Positions 16,075 to 24,381 of a stretch of DNA of 64,000 nucleotides are shown here, piece by piece. This DNA is from Alphaproteobacteria bacterium. GTDB lineage: Bacteria > Pseudomonadota > Alphaproteobacteria > Reyranellales > Reyranellaceae. Location of the stretch: the NCBI GenBank assembly GCA_017308235.1, contig JAFKFL010000021.1, positions 62,001 to 126,000 on the forward strand, written 5' to 3'. A program made the position numbers and the translations under genes. The notes beneath the pieces were generated by a model. It did not search any database. It saw only the letters and a program-made list of their open reading frames with translations, and had not been told where the DNA came from. The stretch's first letter is position 1. Each line of letters starts with the position of its first letter.

Positions 16075-18039
16075 TCAGACACCCATCCCCCGCTGTCGCC
16101 CGAACATCCACGACACGCTGTTGCCGCGGGCGATGCCGGCGACGGATTGGCCGAGATGCTTTTCCAGCACCGGCCGCCACGGCACGAGACTGAATCCCAG
16201 GCCGTCATCGAGCATGGCGAAGCGGCCGCTGGCGAGCATGACGGAGCGGCGGTAGATGCCGCTGATGCGCTCGCCGTCCTGCACGACGTGATGCTGCAAG
16301 CCGGTCTCGCCGGCGATCTTCTTCGCGACGGCGTCGATCTCGCGGCCGCGCAACGTGGCGAGCAGGTTGCGGGCGAAGACGATGCGCTGGCCGCGCCGCT
16401 GGGCGAGGCCCTGATCGACAAGATAATCTTCGCGGTTGCGCATGGCGTCGCGGACCTCAGCGCCGAAGCCGGACTGGCCGAGTCCCGACAGGTCGCCGAA
16501 GCGTTTACGGTCGAGCCAGGTGGCGCCGATGGCGCGGGTCTGCCGATCGATCGGCAGGTGCGAGCGCAATTCGACATCGACCCCGCCGAGTCGCCTTGCG
16601 TCATAGGCTTTGCCGCGTTCCGGCAGATCGGTGGGAACACGCCACACGCCGTCCTCGACGCGCTCGACGATGCCGGCGCGGCGCAGCGCTTCGAGGCGGC
16701 GAACGTGGGCCGCGACAAAGCTGTCCGGATCGTGTTCCGGAGCCGCCTTCGCGCGCTCGACCGCGAGATGATGGTCGGTCCGATAGATGCCGTCCGTGGC
16801 GAGGCCGGCAATGGTCCGGTCCGCCGTTCGTTCGGTCGCGGCGCGGGTCTCGACGATGCCGCCGATCGGCAATGCGTCGAAGTCGGTGCCGGCCGCCAGC
16901 AGAACGTAATGGGCGCGGCCGTCGACGCCATCGACGATCAGATAGCCGCGATCGTACAGTTCATCGGCCAATCCCTTGTCGACGATGCGGCCAACGACCG
17001 GGGTGTGCGCGGTCGCGCCGTCGAGCACGACGAAGTCGCGTTTCAGGCCGGTCATGGCGCGCTGCATGGTGCGGATGATGTCGCCGCGCTCGCTCATCCG
17101 GCGCAAGATTGCCTCCGCGTCGGCATGAAGCGTCCAGATGCAATTGCCGGTCTCTTCGGCCAATCCCATCACGGTCAGCTTTTGCAACCGGCCAATCATG
17201 GGCGTGCGGCGGAAGCGCGCCTGGGCGTTCGCCGGCTCGGACAGCAGATTGACGACGCCGGCTTCGGCTTCGCGCTGGATCATGCGGTCGAGGCCGGTCC
17301 AGCGCTCTTGATCGACCTCGCGCAGCATGCCGTCGCGGATTTCCATCTGGGTGCGGGGACCAAGCCATTCGGTCGCCAGTTCGCGGGCACGATTGCGCAT
17401 CCCATGCGCGATGTAGTCGCGGGCGATGACCAGATCCGATCCGTCCTGCTGGCGGCCGCGCAGCACGATATGGGTGTGCGGATTGTCGGTGTTCCAGTGA
17501 TCGACCGCGACCCAATCGAGCTTGGTGCCGAGATCGGCTTCCATGCGGCTCATGAGATCGCGCGTATAGGTCTTGAGGTCGCCGATGTCGCCGGCGTCCT
17601 CGGGCGAGACGATGAAGCGGAATTGATGCCGGTCGCCGCGGCCGCGCTGCTCGAAGGCGTCGATGTCAGCCGCATCGGTGGCGGGGCCATAGGCGCATGC
17701 CTTGCTTCCGTCCTTGGTTACGCCGTCGCGCTCGATGTAGCGCAGATGGCGGATGGTCGCGCGCGGCCCGACCTTGGCCAGATTCAGCAGCCGAGTCTTG
17801 ATGACGACGCGCCGAGAACTGCCGCGCAAGGACTGGCCGGCGAACTTCGCCGCGACATGGCCGCGGCCGAACCGGGCGCCGCCGCGCGAGGGCTGTCGCC
17901 GCAGCGTTCCGCCATTGGTCGGGCCGATCTTCGACGCGGCCTTGAGCACGCGGCTGGTGAACTTCGGCGCCCGCGCTGTGCCGCGCGATTTCGGCGGCGC
18001 GACCTTCGGCCGGAAGCGGTCGTCGTCACGCACCGGCAT
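16075..18039 (-). CDS. DUF3363-type relaxase (VirD2-like) of the trb ICE
   Basis: A 654-aa relaxase of the family carrying a DUF3363 C-terminal region, the DNA-nicking enzyme of Rhizobiales trb-type ICEs. The metal-binding histidines lie in HWNTDNPHTHIVLRG at about residues 175-189, preceded by the conserved HQFRFIVSPEDAGDI block. The N-terminal 60 residues are basic (RFRPKVAPPKSRGTARAPKF), typical for the family. The start at 18039 (MPVRDDDRFRPK) is chosen because the family begins this way; the 30 residues before it are not conserved-looking. It ends 140 bases upstream of the AbiE promoter region. Confidence 0.94.
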   Translation of the reverse strand: MPVRDDDRFRPKVAPPKSRGTARAPKFTSRVLKAASKIGPTNGGTLRRQPSRGGARFGRGHVAAKFAGQSLRGSSRRVVIKTRLLNLAKVGPRATIRHLRYIERDGVTKDGSKACAYGPATDAADIDAFEQRGRGDRHQFRFIVSPEDAGDIGDLKTYTRDLMSRMEADLGTKLDWVAVDHWNTDNPHTHIVLRGRQQDGSDLVIARDYIAHGMRNRARELATEWLGPRTQMEIRDGMLREVDQERWTGLDRMIQREAEAGVVNLLSEPANAQARFRRTPMIGRLQKLTVMGLAEETGNCIWTLHADAEAILRRMSERGDIIRTMQRAMTGLKRDFVVLDGATAHTPVVGRIVDKGLADELYDRGYLIVDGVDGRAHYVLLAAGTDFDALPIGGIVETRAATERTADRTIAGLATDGIYRTDHHLAVERAKAAPEHDPDSFVAAHVRRLEALRRAGIVERVEDGVWRVPTDLPERGKAYDARRLGGVDVELRSHLPIDRQTRAIGATWLDRKRFGDLSGLGQSGFGAEVRDAMRNREDYLVDQGLAQRRGQRIVFARNLLATLRGREIDAVAKKIAGETGLQHHVVQDGERISGIYRRSVMLASGRFAMLDDGLGFSLVPWRPVLEKHLGQSVAGIARGNSVSWMFGRQRGMGV

Positions 18040-18260
18040 GACGACGCTCCGGACAAGCCAAGACAAGCCGATGCGACGAAGCACGCGATCGCTGCTGTCG
18101 CAACAATGGCTTGGCTCCTTCACAGGCACGCGGCAACGTCCGCCGCGCGCCGCCCCAACCGACGTGCAGACAACACCTTTCGGACGGTCGCGTGCCGTCC
18201 GCTTTTATCTTGCCGTGCGCCCCAGGCGCTCTGTACTGCTGCTTCAGCGTTGCCATGTCG

Positions 18261-18956
18261 TCATTCTTTCTGCACGTCGGGGCTGTCGTTCTCAGGTTCT
18301 TCCGCTGGCCTGTCGCGTCGCTTGTCGGCCGCAAACAGGCTCCGCGCGGATGACGTGGTTGCGCCGGGTCGCGCCGTCGCGTCGATCGCAAAGAGCGATG
18401 TCTTGCGCGCGCCGGCCGGACGTCCGCTGGAGCCCGCGAACAGGCTTGGCGCGGCCTCGCCGATGACGGGCGTAAGCTTGTCGAGAAAGGCCGTCGTCTC
18501 GCCCGGAAGCGGCACGCCGAGGAGCTTGTGTTCCTCGTAGCGTGCGGGTCCGGCATTGTAGGCCGCGAGTGCTCCCGGCATGCTGTAGCGATCGCGCATC
18601 TGTGCGAGATAGGCGACGCCGGCAATGATGTTGTCGCGCGGATCGAACGGATCGCTGCCAAGCCCGTGACGCGCGCGCAACTCGTCCCAGGTCGGGGGCA
18701 TGATCTGCATCAGCCCCATCGCGCCTTTCGGAGAGACCGCGCGCACGTCACCGTGGCTTTCGACACGCATGATGGCGCGTATCCAGGTCTCGGGAACGCC
18801 GAACCGGCGCGATGCTTCGGTGATCGCCGTCGTCCACGGATCGGTTGCGTCGAAGCGCTCGGCGAACGTACTGCCGGGACGCGGCCGAGTCTCGGGCTCG
18901 GCCGCCGCAAGACCGCGCGATAATGCCAGTACGATGCAGATGGCGCCTACCTGCAT
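18261..18956 (-). CDS. Exported lytic transglycosylase of the conjugation locus
   Basis: A 231-aa peptidoglycan-cleaving enzyme (SLT/VirB1 type) that opens the murein for channel assembly. The start at 18956 gives a signal peptide (MQVGAICIVLALSRGLAAAE). The catalytic Glu is in IMRVESHGDV at about residue 58, followed by SPKGAMGLMQIMPPTW and the AYNAGPARYEE motif. The C-terminal 80 residues are low-complexity (Ser/Arg/Pro). An open frame reaches 19193 but has no coding character there. It lies between the relaxase and DUF736 genes, its usual place. Confidence 0.92.
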   Translation of the reverse strand: MQVGAICIVLALSRGLAAAEPETRPRPGSTFAERFDATDPWTTAITEASRRFGVPETWIRAIMRVESHGDVRAVSPKGAMGLMQIMPPTWDELRARHGLGSDPFDPRDNIIAGVAYLAQMRDRYSMPGALAAYNAGPARYEEHKLLGVPLPGETTAFLDKLTPVIGEAAPSLFAGSSGRPAGARKTSLFAIDATARPGATTSSARSLFAADKRRDRPAEEPENDSPDVQKE

Positions 18957-19189
18957 GATGCGCCGACAGAGCGGGTAGCGCGGTGATCGCAGGCTATCGC
19001 GCCCCAGCGCCGTCAGCCTGCCACCGTGCTCGCTTCGGTCAAGGGCAAGGCTGCGCCGACCGTGCGGCCGCCCTTGACCTGCGCTGCGTGCGATGGCCGC
19101 CTGTCGGGCGATCGGGTCGGAGGGATGATCCGCGATCCGATCGATCGGAGGGATGACGAAAGTGAAGGAGCAAAGGGACGCGCGCATCA

Positions 19190-19435
19190 TCATCTCAACT
19201 GTGCCTCCCCTGAATTTCGCCGAGTACTGGTTTTGCCGCTGGCGAGATCGACGACGGAGCCGTTGGCGAGACGCACGCCAATCACCACGTCGCCCAAGCG
19301 GTAGTTGTTGTTGTTGCCTCTGAGGCGATAGCCGGCGTCATCGACGACGCGGATATCGAACCATTCGTTCGGTTCGGTCTGGCCCCAGTATTTGCTGCGC
19401 CGTTTGATGCGCGCCACGAGTTGCTGGTCCGTCAT
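19190..19435 (-). CDS. Small conserved-type protein beside DUF736
   Basis: An 81-aa protein I cannot assign. It starts MTDQQLVARIKRRSKYWGQT, then has a predicted small beta domain (EWFDIRVVDDAGYRLRGNNN, YRLGDVVIGVRLANGSVVDL). No export signal or membrane segment is present. It lies 35 bases after the DUF736 gene on the same strand, and its reading direction matches the surrounding operon. The frame upstream of 19435 shadows DUF736. Confidence 0.65.
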   Translation of the reverse strand: MTDQQLVARIKRRSKYWGQTEPNEWFDIRVVDDAGYRLRGNNNNYRLGDVVIGVRLANGSVVDLASGKTSTRRNSGEAQLR

Positions 19436-19470
19436 GTCGGTCTCCGTTCGGATGAAAGCCGGATCGGGCC

Positions 19471-19800
19471 TCACCCCTTGTCGTCGCGCTTCGACGGTCG
19501 ATTCCACATCAGGTTCCAGACCTTGGCGTCGGCCTCGGACTGGAACAGCGCGGCGCGCAGCGGCTGGGCGAACGTCGGATCGTCGAGAGTGATCGAGAGA
19601 TAGTCGCCGGCCTTCTCGCCGCTGCGGCTCCACGCGGCGCCGACCTCGCGGTCGTCGGAAGCAAAGATGCGATGGTCCGGCGCGTTGTCGGCGTCGGATT
19701 TTTCGATCGGACGGATCGTCAGTTCGACGTCGAGCGAGAGCGTGCGGATACGGCCGCTGAAGCCGGTCTTGGTCTTCGTGAAAGTGCCGATCTGAGTCAT
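19471..19800 (-). CDS. DUF736 protein (first copy)
   Basis: A 109-aa DUF736 protein. The family signature is at the N-terminus (MTQIGTFTKTKTGFSGRIRT, then LSLDVELTIRP) and the GAAWSRSGEKAGDYLSITLD block follows. DUF736 proteins are small beta-rich proteins of unknown function, commonly found in plasmids and ICEs of alphaproteobacteria. The start at 19800 has a GGAGGACACG ribosome site. A second, diverged copy is at 25430-25744. Confidence 0.92.
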   Translation of the reverse strand: MTQIGTFTKTKTGFSGRIRTLSLDVELTIRPIEKSDADNAPDHRIFASDDREVGAAWSRSGEKAGDYLSITLDDPTFAQPLRAALFQSEADAKVWNLMWNRPSKRDDKG

Positions 19801-19834
19801 CGTGTCCTCCTGCGTGCGGGTTGAAATCGGACCT

Positions 19835-20398
19835 TCACGGTTCGCTGTCGGCCGGCCGGGCGGATGTGTCATCCGTGGCCGGATCGGTGTCGTCGGTGGT
19901 CCACACGGGAATGGCGCGTCCGACGATGGTTTTCACGGGAAGCGGCCCGAAGTAACGGCTGTCGAATGAGTCGGGCGCATCCCAGTTCATGAGGAAGACT
20001 TCGCCATCCTGGAGCGTGCGGCAGCCCTGCCACACGGGCAGCGGCCGGCCGCGGCTGTCATGTGCGCGGGCGACGGCGTAGCGTCCGCCATAGGCGATGA
20101 TGATGCGGCCCTCCCGGCAAACGGTGTCGCCGTGGAGCGCGAACACGCGCTTCAGGAGCGGCACGCCTCTCGGCAGATAGCCGCGCTCCGCGAGGAAGGT
20201 CGCCAGTTCATCCGGCGGCTGGACGATGGCGACGTCCGTGACCGCGATTCCGGTCGCCGGCGCGACGCTGTAGAGGCCGATCGGCAGGCTCGCCGAAGCA
20301 TTCCAGATGAATCGCGGCGCGTGTTCCGACCAGACGGGGGCGGCGACCAGCAACGCTCCGCCGGTCATCATCGCCAAGGTCATGCTGCGCGCGGTCAT
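19835..20398 (-). CDS. traF: TraF, S26-family conjugative signal peptidase
   Basis: A 187-aa membrane-anchored serine peptidase of the S26C (TraF) type, which matures and cyclises the TrbC pilin. An N-terminal hydrophobic segment (about residues 8-22) is followed by the nucleophile motif ASASLPIGLYSV, with Ser37 as predicted nucleophile, and the general-base Lys83 in VPLLKRVFALHGDTVC. The later motif FDSRYFGPLPVKTIVGRAIP is the S26 box E region. It overlaps the DUF2840 gene by 4 bases. Confidence 0.93.
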   Translation of the reverse strand: MTARSMTLAMMTGGALLVAAPVWSEHAPRFIWNASASLPIGLYSVAPATGIAVTDVAIVQPPDELATFLAERGYLPRGVPLLKRVFALHGDTVCREGRIIIAYGGRYAVARAHDSRGRPLPVWQGCRTLQDGEVFLMNWDAPDSFDSRYFGPLPVKTIVGRAIPVWTTDDTDPATDDTSARPADSEP

Positions 20399-20865
20399 GA
20401 CAGCAACTCGCGGCGGCGCAGCCAGGCGCGATGTTGCTCAACCGTATAGGCATGGTGCGGCTGGCGCAGCCGGAGTCGATTATGAACGTGCTGCCAATAG
20501 TCCGGCGCCGCGTCGGACGGGTCGACGCCGAGGGCTTCGACGGCGTCGACCGTCTGCAAGACACGCTCGACCTTGTGCCAGCCGGATGCGAACAGCAGCG
20601 TCTCCGCACCGGGATGCACATAGGGCCACGCCAGGCACGTTTCGCCCGGCGCAACCGTGCGCATGATGGTGAGGTGCGAGAGGGCGGTGCCGTAAGGGCC
20701 GCGCTCCCATCGGAGCAACGCGAAGATGCTGTTAGGCGCGAATAAAGCGAGCCGGCGACGGCGATCAAGCCGCCGCTCGCGCACCGGCTTTGCAAAGCGC
20801 AGCCGGATATTGATGCGGTCGCGTTGAAAGACGGCAAGGACGCTGGTGTAACTGCGCGTGGTCAT
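20395..20865 (-). CDS. DUF2840 protein
   Basis: A 156-aa protein of the DUF2840 family, always found next to traF in these elements. Typical segments are RLRFAKPVRERRLDRRRRLA, FALLRWERGPYGT and GETCLAWPYVHPGAETLLF. No signal peptide or membrane helix. Function unknown. ATGA-type overlaps with both neighbours put it in one operon with the RHH-like gene and traF. Confidence 0.9.
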   Translation of the reverse strand: MTTRSYTSVLAVFQRDRINIRLRFAKPVRERRLDRRRRLALFAPNSIFALLRWERGPYGTALSHLTIMRTVAPGETCLAWPYVHPGAETLLFASGWHKVERVLQTVDAVEALGVDPSDAAPDYWQHVHNRLRLRQPHHAYTVEQHRAWLRRRELLS

Positions 20866-21137
20866 GCGTCCGCTCCGTCTTCCGGAAAGCGCGTCTCAAG
20901 CAGGTCGCGAACCATCTCGGCCACGGTGACGCCCTGCCTGAAGGCGGCGACCTTGATGCGGCCGCGCAGCTCCGGCGTCACGTCGATGGTGAGACGCGCC
21001 GTATAGATATCGGCCTTCGGTAGGACACCTTGCGGAGGCGTCTCCACGGGCATTTCCGCGCCGTTGCCCTGCTGCACCCAGGCGTCAGCCGTGGGGGCGG
21101 CAGGCTTTACGCCGAAGGCCATGCGTTTGCCGCTCAT
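20862..21137 (-). CDS. Ribbon-helix-helix-like partition accessory
   Basis: A 91-aa protein with a C-terminal ribbon-helix-helix (YTARLTIDVTPELRGRIKVA, then GVTVAEMVRDLLETRF) after a disordered N-terminus. In related ICEs this gene follows parA and is a plausible DNA-binding partner. Here its start overlaps the stop of the decayed parA by 4 bases, so it may still be translated by coupling. Confidence 0.75.
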   Translation of the reverse strand: MSGKRMAFGVKPAAPTADAWVQQGNGAEMPVETPPQGVLPKADIYTARLTIDVTPELRGRIKVAAFRQGVTVAEMVRDLLETRFPEDGADA

Positions 21138-21469
21138 GGTAGACCTCGCGCGATCTCTACGGTGACGGCGGCGATCTCCTGCGCCGCCGTGCCGTCCGGC
21201 TCCAGTTCGCGCGCCAGCCGGCCAGTGGCGACGCTCTCAGCGAAGACGACGCGCTGGTGAATGTCGGCGGCGAGCGCGGGCAGGCCCTCCGGCGGGATCA
21301 GCACTAGGTCGGCGGCGAGGATCGCGGATTGGGCCAGCGCGGTGACGCGCGGCGGTCCGTCGATGACGACGTGATCGGCGCCGTGCGCGATGTCGGGCAC
21401 TTCGACATGCAGGGTCTCGCGCGGCAATCCGATGACGCCGCCCTTCTGGTTTAGGAGCGCGACGATCAT
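21134..21469 (-). pseudogene. parA: ParA ATPase with two internal in-frame deletions
   Basis: The 111-aa frame begins like an ICE-type ParA (MIVALLNQKGGV) but jumps straight to IGLPRETLHVEVPDIAHGAD. This removes the Walker A lysine and about 50 residues. A second jump, from ADLVLIP to PEGLPALAADIHQRVVFAES, removes about 45 more. Full-length relatives are about 210 aa. The remaining parts (HVVIDGPPRVTALAQSAILA, the Walker B region, and the C-terminus) are well conserved and in frame. Without the P-loop it cannot be a working ATPase. It overlaps the RHH-like gene and is preceded by the replication-origin region. Confidence 0.85.
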
Positions 21470-21507
21470 GACGCGCGCTCCCGTCGAACGCTGGTGTGCG
21501 CGTCAAA

Positions 21508-21704
21508 GCATTCGATTATTATCGTATGCGATTGGCAGAAAGCAGATTTCGGAGTAAGGTTTGATATTGATTTGTTTCGGGATGGATGTCCCGCCACGGC
21601 GTATCCACAAGCGACGCCGCCTCCAAAAACAAAGTTAGATTCTCGGTTAGAGAAGTTAGGGGCGCGAGTTTGCGCTGCGCCGCAATTGCTTAACGCATGA
21701 TCGT
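21508..21704. other. AT-rich origin-like stretch with a DnaA-box-like site
   Basis: Between the parA remnant and the iterons is a stretch clearly richer in A/T than its surroundings (for example around 21508-21590). It contains GTATCCACA at 21602-21610, one base off the DnaA-box consensus TTATCCACA. Together with the iterons at 21705-21767 and repA, it is the expected opening region of an iteron-type replication origin. It overlaps the last codons of repA (stop at 21656). Confidence 0.55.
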
Positions 21705-22636
21705 GCCTTCGATAGCACGACTGTTGCGCCTTCGATAGCACGAGGCAAATTGCCTTTGATAGCACGAGAGGTTTCACAGCTTTGCACAGCCCCCTGTGAA
21801 TGAGTGGATGGCCGTGACGCGGCCGGTGTGAAGGCGAGCCGTTCGCGGCCGTCGTCGAGCCGGTCGATGCGCAGCCGATAGCCGGGCAACGGCTGGCGGC
21901 GCACGATGTCGCGGAGGTCGCAGGCGAAGTTGGAGAAGCGCGAGAGGCTTCCGGACTTGGCATGGAGATGGCGGAAGTCGAAGCTCCAGCCGCCGGCCTG
22001 GCGGCCGCCATGCTTGCGCACAAGCCGGTACAGCCAGCGTTCGATGCCGCCGAGCAGCTCGAAATAGTTCCGGTCGATGGTGAGGATCAGCGCGTTGTCG
22101 AGCACGCCTTCGTAGAACCAGTCCGGCACGATCAGCTCGATGCCGAGCGGCCGGCCCTTGGTGTCGAGCCGTTCCTTCCATTCGTTGATCCAGGAGAAGC
22201 GATGCCGGCGCCGTTCGGAGGGTTGGCGGATCGAGGTGGCGACGGTGGTGGCTTGCAGGCGGTCGAGCGCGGCTTTCAGGCGCTGATAGTCGCGGACGGA
22301 GGTGCCGCGGCCGACAAACGTGAGAATCTCGTAGGGCGTGGTCGCCATCAGCCGCGAGGTGCGCAGGCCGAGGTCGCGGGCTTCGACGATCTGCGAGGCG
22401 GCCCAGATTAGGATGTCGGCATCCCAGATGGTGGCGAGGCCAAATTCGGCCGGCGCCTCGACATGGATGCGGACATTGCCGGCCTCGAACCGGATCGGCT
22501 CGATGCGCTTCGACTTGGCGAGAGAGAAGAACGGATAGGCCATAAGATCCTGCGAGTCGCGGGTTGCCATGTCGCCGGGGCGCGATCGGAACAGTTCGAG
22601 CTGGTCGCGCTCGGATGTGCGTCTGCGCGCCGCCAT
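21656..22636 (-). CDS. repA: RepA, plasmid-type replication initiator
   Basis: A 326-aa replication initiator protein A of the family found on alphaproteobacterial plasmids and ICEs. Starting at MAARRRTSERDQLELF (22636), it has MAYPFFSLAKSKRIEPIRFE near residue 32, then FGLATIWDADILIWAASQI and a winged-helix-like segment YEILTFVGRGTSVRDYQRLK, and LGIELIVPDWFYEGV. The C-terminal 40 residues are encoded by the iterons. A long open frame upstream of the chosen start reads through alpA and DUF2285 on the same strand and is not real coding. An ICE with its own initiator could replicate transiently after excision. Confidence 0.92.
   Translation of the reverse strand: MAARRRTSERDQLELFRSRPGDMATRDSQDLMAYPFFSLAKSKRIEPIRFEAGNVRIHVEAPAEFGLATIWDADILIWAASQIVEARDLGLRTSRLMATTPYEILTFVGRGTSVRDYQRLKAALDRLQATTVATSIRQPSERRRHRFSWINEWKERLDTKGRPLGIELIVPDWFYEGVLDNALILTIDRNYFELLGGIERWLYRLVRKHGGRQAGGWSFDFRHLHAKSGSLSRFSNFACDLRDIVRRQPLPGYRLRIDRLDDGRERLAFTPAASRPSTHSQGAVQSCETSRAIKGNLPRAIEGATVVLSKARSCVKQLRRSANSRP
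21705..21767. repeat. Three iterons, candidate oriV
   Basis: Three direct repeats GCCTTCGATAGCACGA, GCCTTCGATAGCACGA and GCCTTTGATAGCACGA at 21705-21720, 21728-21743 and 21752-21767. Start-to-start spacing is 23 and 24 bases, close to two helical turns, as expected for initiator-binding iterons. They lie inside the 3' end of repA and encode its repetitive tail (RAIKGN, RAIEGA, VLSKAR). Binding by the RepA product is inferred. Confidence 0.75.
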
Positions 22637-22653
22637 GCGTCGTTCGGGCGCGT

Positions 22654-22884
22654 TCAGCGGGCTTGGGCGTAGCGGGGATCGGAGGTGGTGTCGCAGGCCC
22701 GCGCCTCGATCCAGCTTTCGAGGTCGTCGATGGCATAGACGACGCGGGAGCCAAGCTTGCGGAACTTCGGTCCGCCGCCGATGACGCGCTTCTTGTTCAG
22801 CGTGTGCGGCGAGAGCTTGAGATAGGCGGCCGCTTCCTCGTTGGTGAGGTAGCGGCTCGCCTGTTTGGATTCGGTGCGATCCAC
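22654..22884 (-). CDS. AlpA/excisionase-type helix-turn-helix protein
   Basis: A 76-aa protein with a MerR-like 'HTH_17' fold: RYLTNEEAAAYLKLSPHTLN, then KKRVIGGGPKFRKLGSRVVY and AIDDLESWIEARA. Such proteins in ICEs act as excisionase-like or activator proteins. It lies 17 bases upstream of repA on the same strand and downstream of the DUF2285 gene, the standard order in this element family. Confidence 0.9.
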   Translation of the reverse strand: MDRTESKQASRYLTNEEAAAYLKLSPHTLNKKRVIGGGPKFRKLGSRVVYAIDDLESWIEARACDTTSDPRYAQAR

Positions 22885-22953
22885 GAATTGCCTCCGTCTC
22901 AGGCTGGCCGAGCGAAGCCCGGTCCAGCGGTTCGGAGGCAGTTTCGGAAAAGC

Positions 22954-23794
22954 CTATCCCGCCCGGTATGGAGAATCTTTGCGCGCGCGTTTTCTCCCTG
23001 CCGTGGCCGTCGCCGGCATGGAAAACTCGCCGGCCCTGCGCGCCGCCGCGCCCCACAGGAGACTGCGATAGCCGCCGTTCATCCCGGTGCGGCCGCGTCG
23101 GATCAGGTAGCGGACCCTGGCGCGCAGTTCGCTGTCGCCGTGCCACTTCTCCGTCACTATGCGCGTGCCGAAGATCGCGATGGCGATGTCACGCTCGCCG
23201 GCGCCGGCGAGGTGTCCGTCGAGGGCCTGCAAGGATTGCATGGTGATGATCGGCTCGGTTGCGCCGCGCCGGCCGGCCAGGTTGGCGGGGCGTCCGGATA
23301 TCACGGTGAACATCTCGTGCGCTTCACGCAGGCGTGCGCTGGCCCTGTCGTCCGGCGCGATGGCAAACGTGAACGGCATGCCGGCATTGAGCACGTCGGC
23401 AATATGGAGATGCCAAGAGCGGCCGCGCCGGCAGAATTTCAGCGCGAGGCGGTTGCCGTCGTGTCCGATGGCCTTGCGGCCGGGAAAGGTCCAGGGATCG
23501 AAGACCGGCGCGGCGGTCTCCGGGTCTACATCCGGCACGATCGACAAGGCGATGTCGGGATCAGGCTGCCAGAATGGCAGCGCGTCGCGGGCATCGTGGT
23601 CGGGGTTCTCGAAGAAATCGCAACCCCCATTTCAGCGCGCGGCCGGGCGATGACGATCGCCGCCGCGAGCCGAAGCACCGCCAGTCATTGCGATAGTCGG
23701 GGTTGCGACGCAGGTGTTCCCAGGCAACAGCCGGACGATCGAGAACAAGGATGTAGAGATAGGCGGCGTTTGCCATCCAGTCTTGTGTGGGCAT
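22954..23794 (-). pseudogene. DUF2285 transcriptional regulator-like gene split by a frameshift
   Basis: Two reading frames together make one recognisable protein of about 270 aa. The N-terminal part (from 23794) contains the typical AWEHLRRNPDYRNDWR box. The DUF2285 part follows: DIALSIVPDVDPETAAPVF, and ARVRYLIRRGRTGMNGGYRS near the end. Between them the frame changes at a run of five C (plus strand 23624-23628). Removing one base joins ALKWG to CDFFENPDHDARDALPFWQP, the expected family sequence. A sequencing error or a genuine mutation would look the same. A shorter product from 23547 on could still be made. Confidence 0.85.
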
Positions 23795-23956
23795 GATTCC
23801 TCCGCGCGCATTTCCCGCTGCTGCTTCTTCCGAAGAGCAAGTGTGTCCGTAATCGCGACAACCGAAGGTTTAGCTTCGTCGTCGAAGAGCTAAGAAGGTC
23901 TGAAGGCGGTCGGAAAAATTTTAGCTGTCGGAACGTGTCGTTGCGGCACGGCCCCG

Positions 23957-23984
23957 CCGCTGATCCGCATTTACGGATCGGCGG
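23957..23984. repeat. 11-bp stem hairpin in the gene-free stretch upstream of DUF2285
   Basis: CCGCTGATCCG / CGGATCGGCGG with a 6-base loop CATTTA; 10 Watson-Crick pairs plus one wobble. No T-run follows on either strand. Its core (ATCCGCATTTACGGAT) resembles the CGGATTTACG words seen in the trbC repeat patch. Apart from this, 23795-24091 shows no gene. Confidence 0.5.
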
Positions 23985-24091
23985 AAGTACTGCAACAGAT
24001 ACCGGCTATGGCCGAAGCGTTCGCCAGGGCTCGCGCGTTCCCGCGCGGCGATAGCATAGGCGGCGGCAACGAAACGGGGTCCATAGGTAAA

Positions 24092-24295
24092 TCAGCGGCT
24101 CAAAGCCGTTCCACCAATCCGCGTCAATGTCGCCACAACGTCCCTCGAAAGAAGATTCCCGCTCGCTTCGTAGAGCCGAAACTCCATCGGCAGAGCGTCG
24201 CCCTGTTCAGGGGTTCCGCGGGTGGCAACGCCATTCGCATCCTTTCCCAAACCGATGCAGCCGCCATGATGGTCTTTCGTAACGATCCATCGCAT
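24092..24295 (-). CDS. Small hypothetical protein downstream of the methylase
   Basis: A 67-aa protein (MRWIVTKDHHGGCIGLGKDA...) with a reasonable ribosome site (GGAAAGGACG) before the ATG and the same direction as the methylase 86 bases upstream. It looks like a small soluble beta-strand protein; no family recognised. Real coding is likely but not certain. Confidence 0.5.
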   Translation of the reverse strand: MRWIVTKDHHGGCIGLGKDANGVATRGTPEQGDALPMEFRLYEASGNLLSRDVVATLTRIGGTALSR

Positions 24296-24381
24296 GATGT
24301 CGTCCTTTCCGATGTTTCAATAATGAGATTGCAGCGCTCGCCCTGCGGACGGGCGCGCATGTGTCGGGAGAGAGGGGCGGC

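Noticed and set aside
18026-18256. 76-codon frame between the transglycosylase and the relaxase (MATLKQQYRAPGAHGKIKAD...)
   Set aside because: It starts 4 bases after the transglycosylase stop and overlaps the relaxase start, which is tempting, but the sequence is Arg/Cys-rich with no family character; left as unproven.
16147-18540. 797-codon open frame on the plus strand opposite the relaxase
   Set aside because: Antisense shadow; composition is Ala/Asp/Arg-rich with no motifs, and the DUF3363 relaxase is clear on the other strand.
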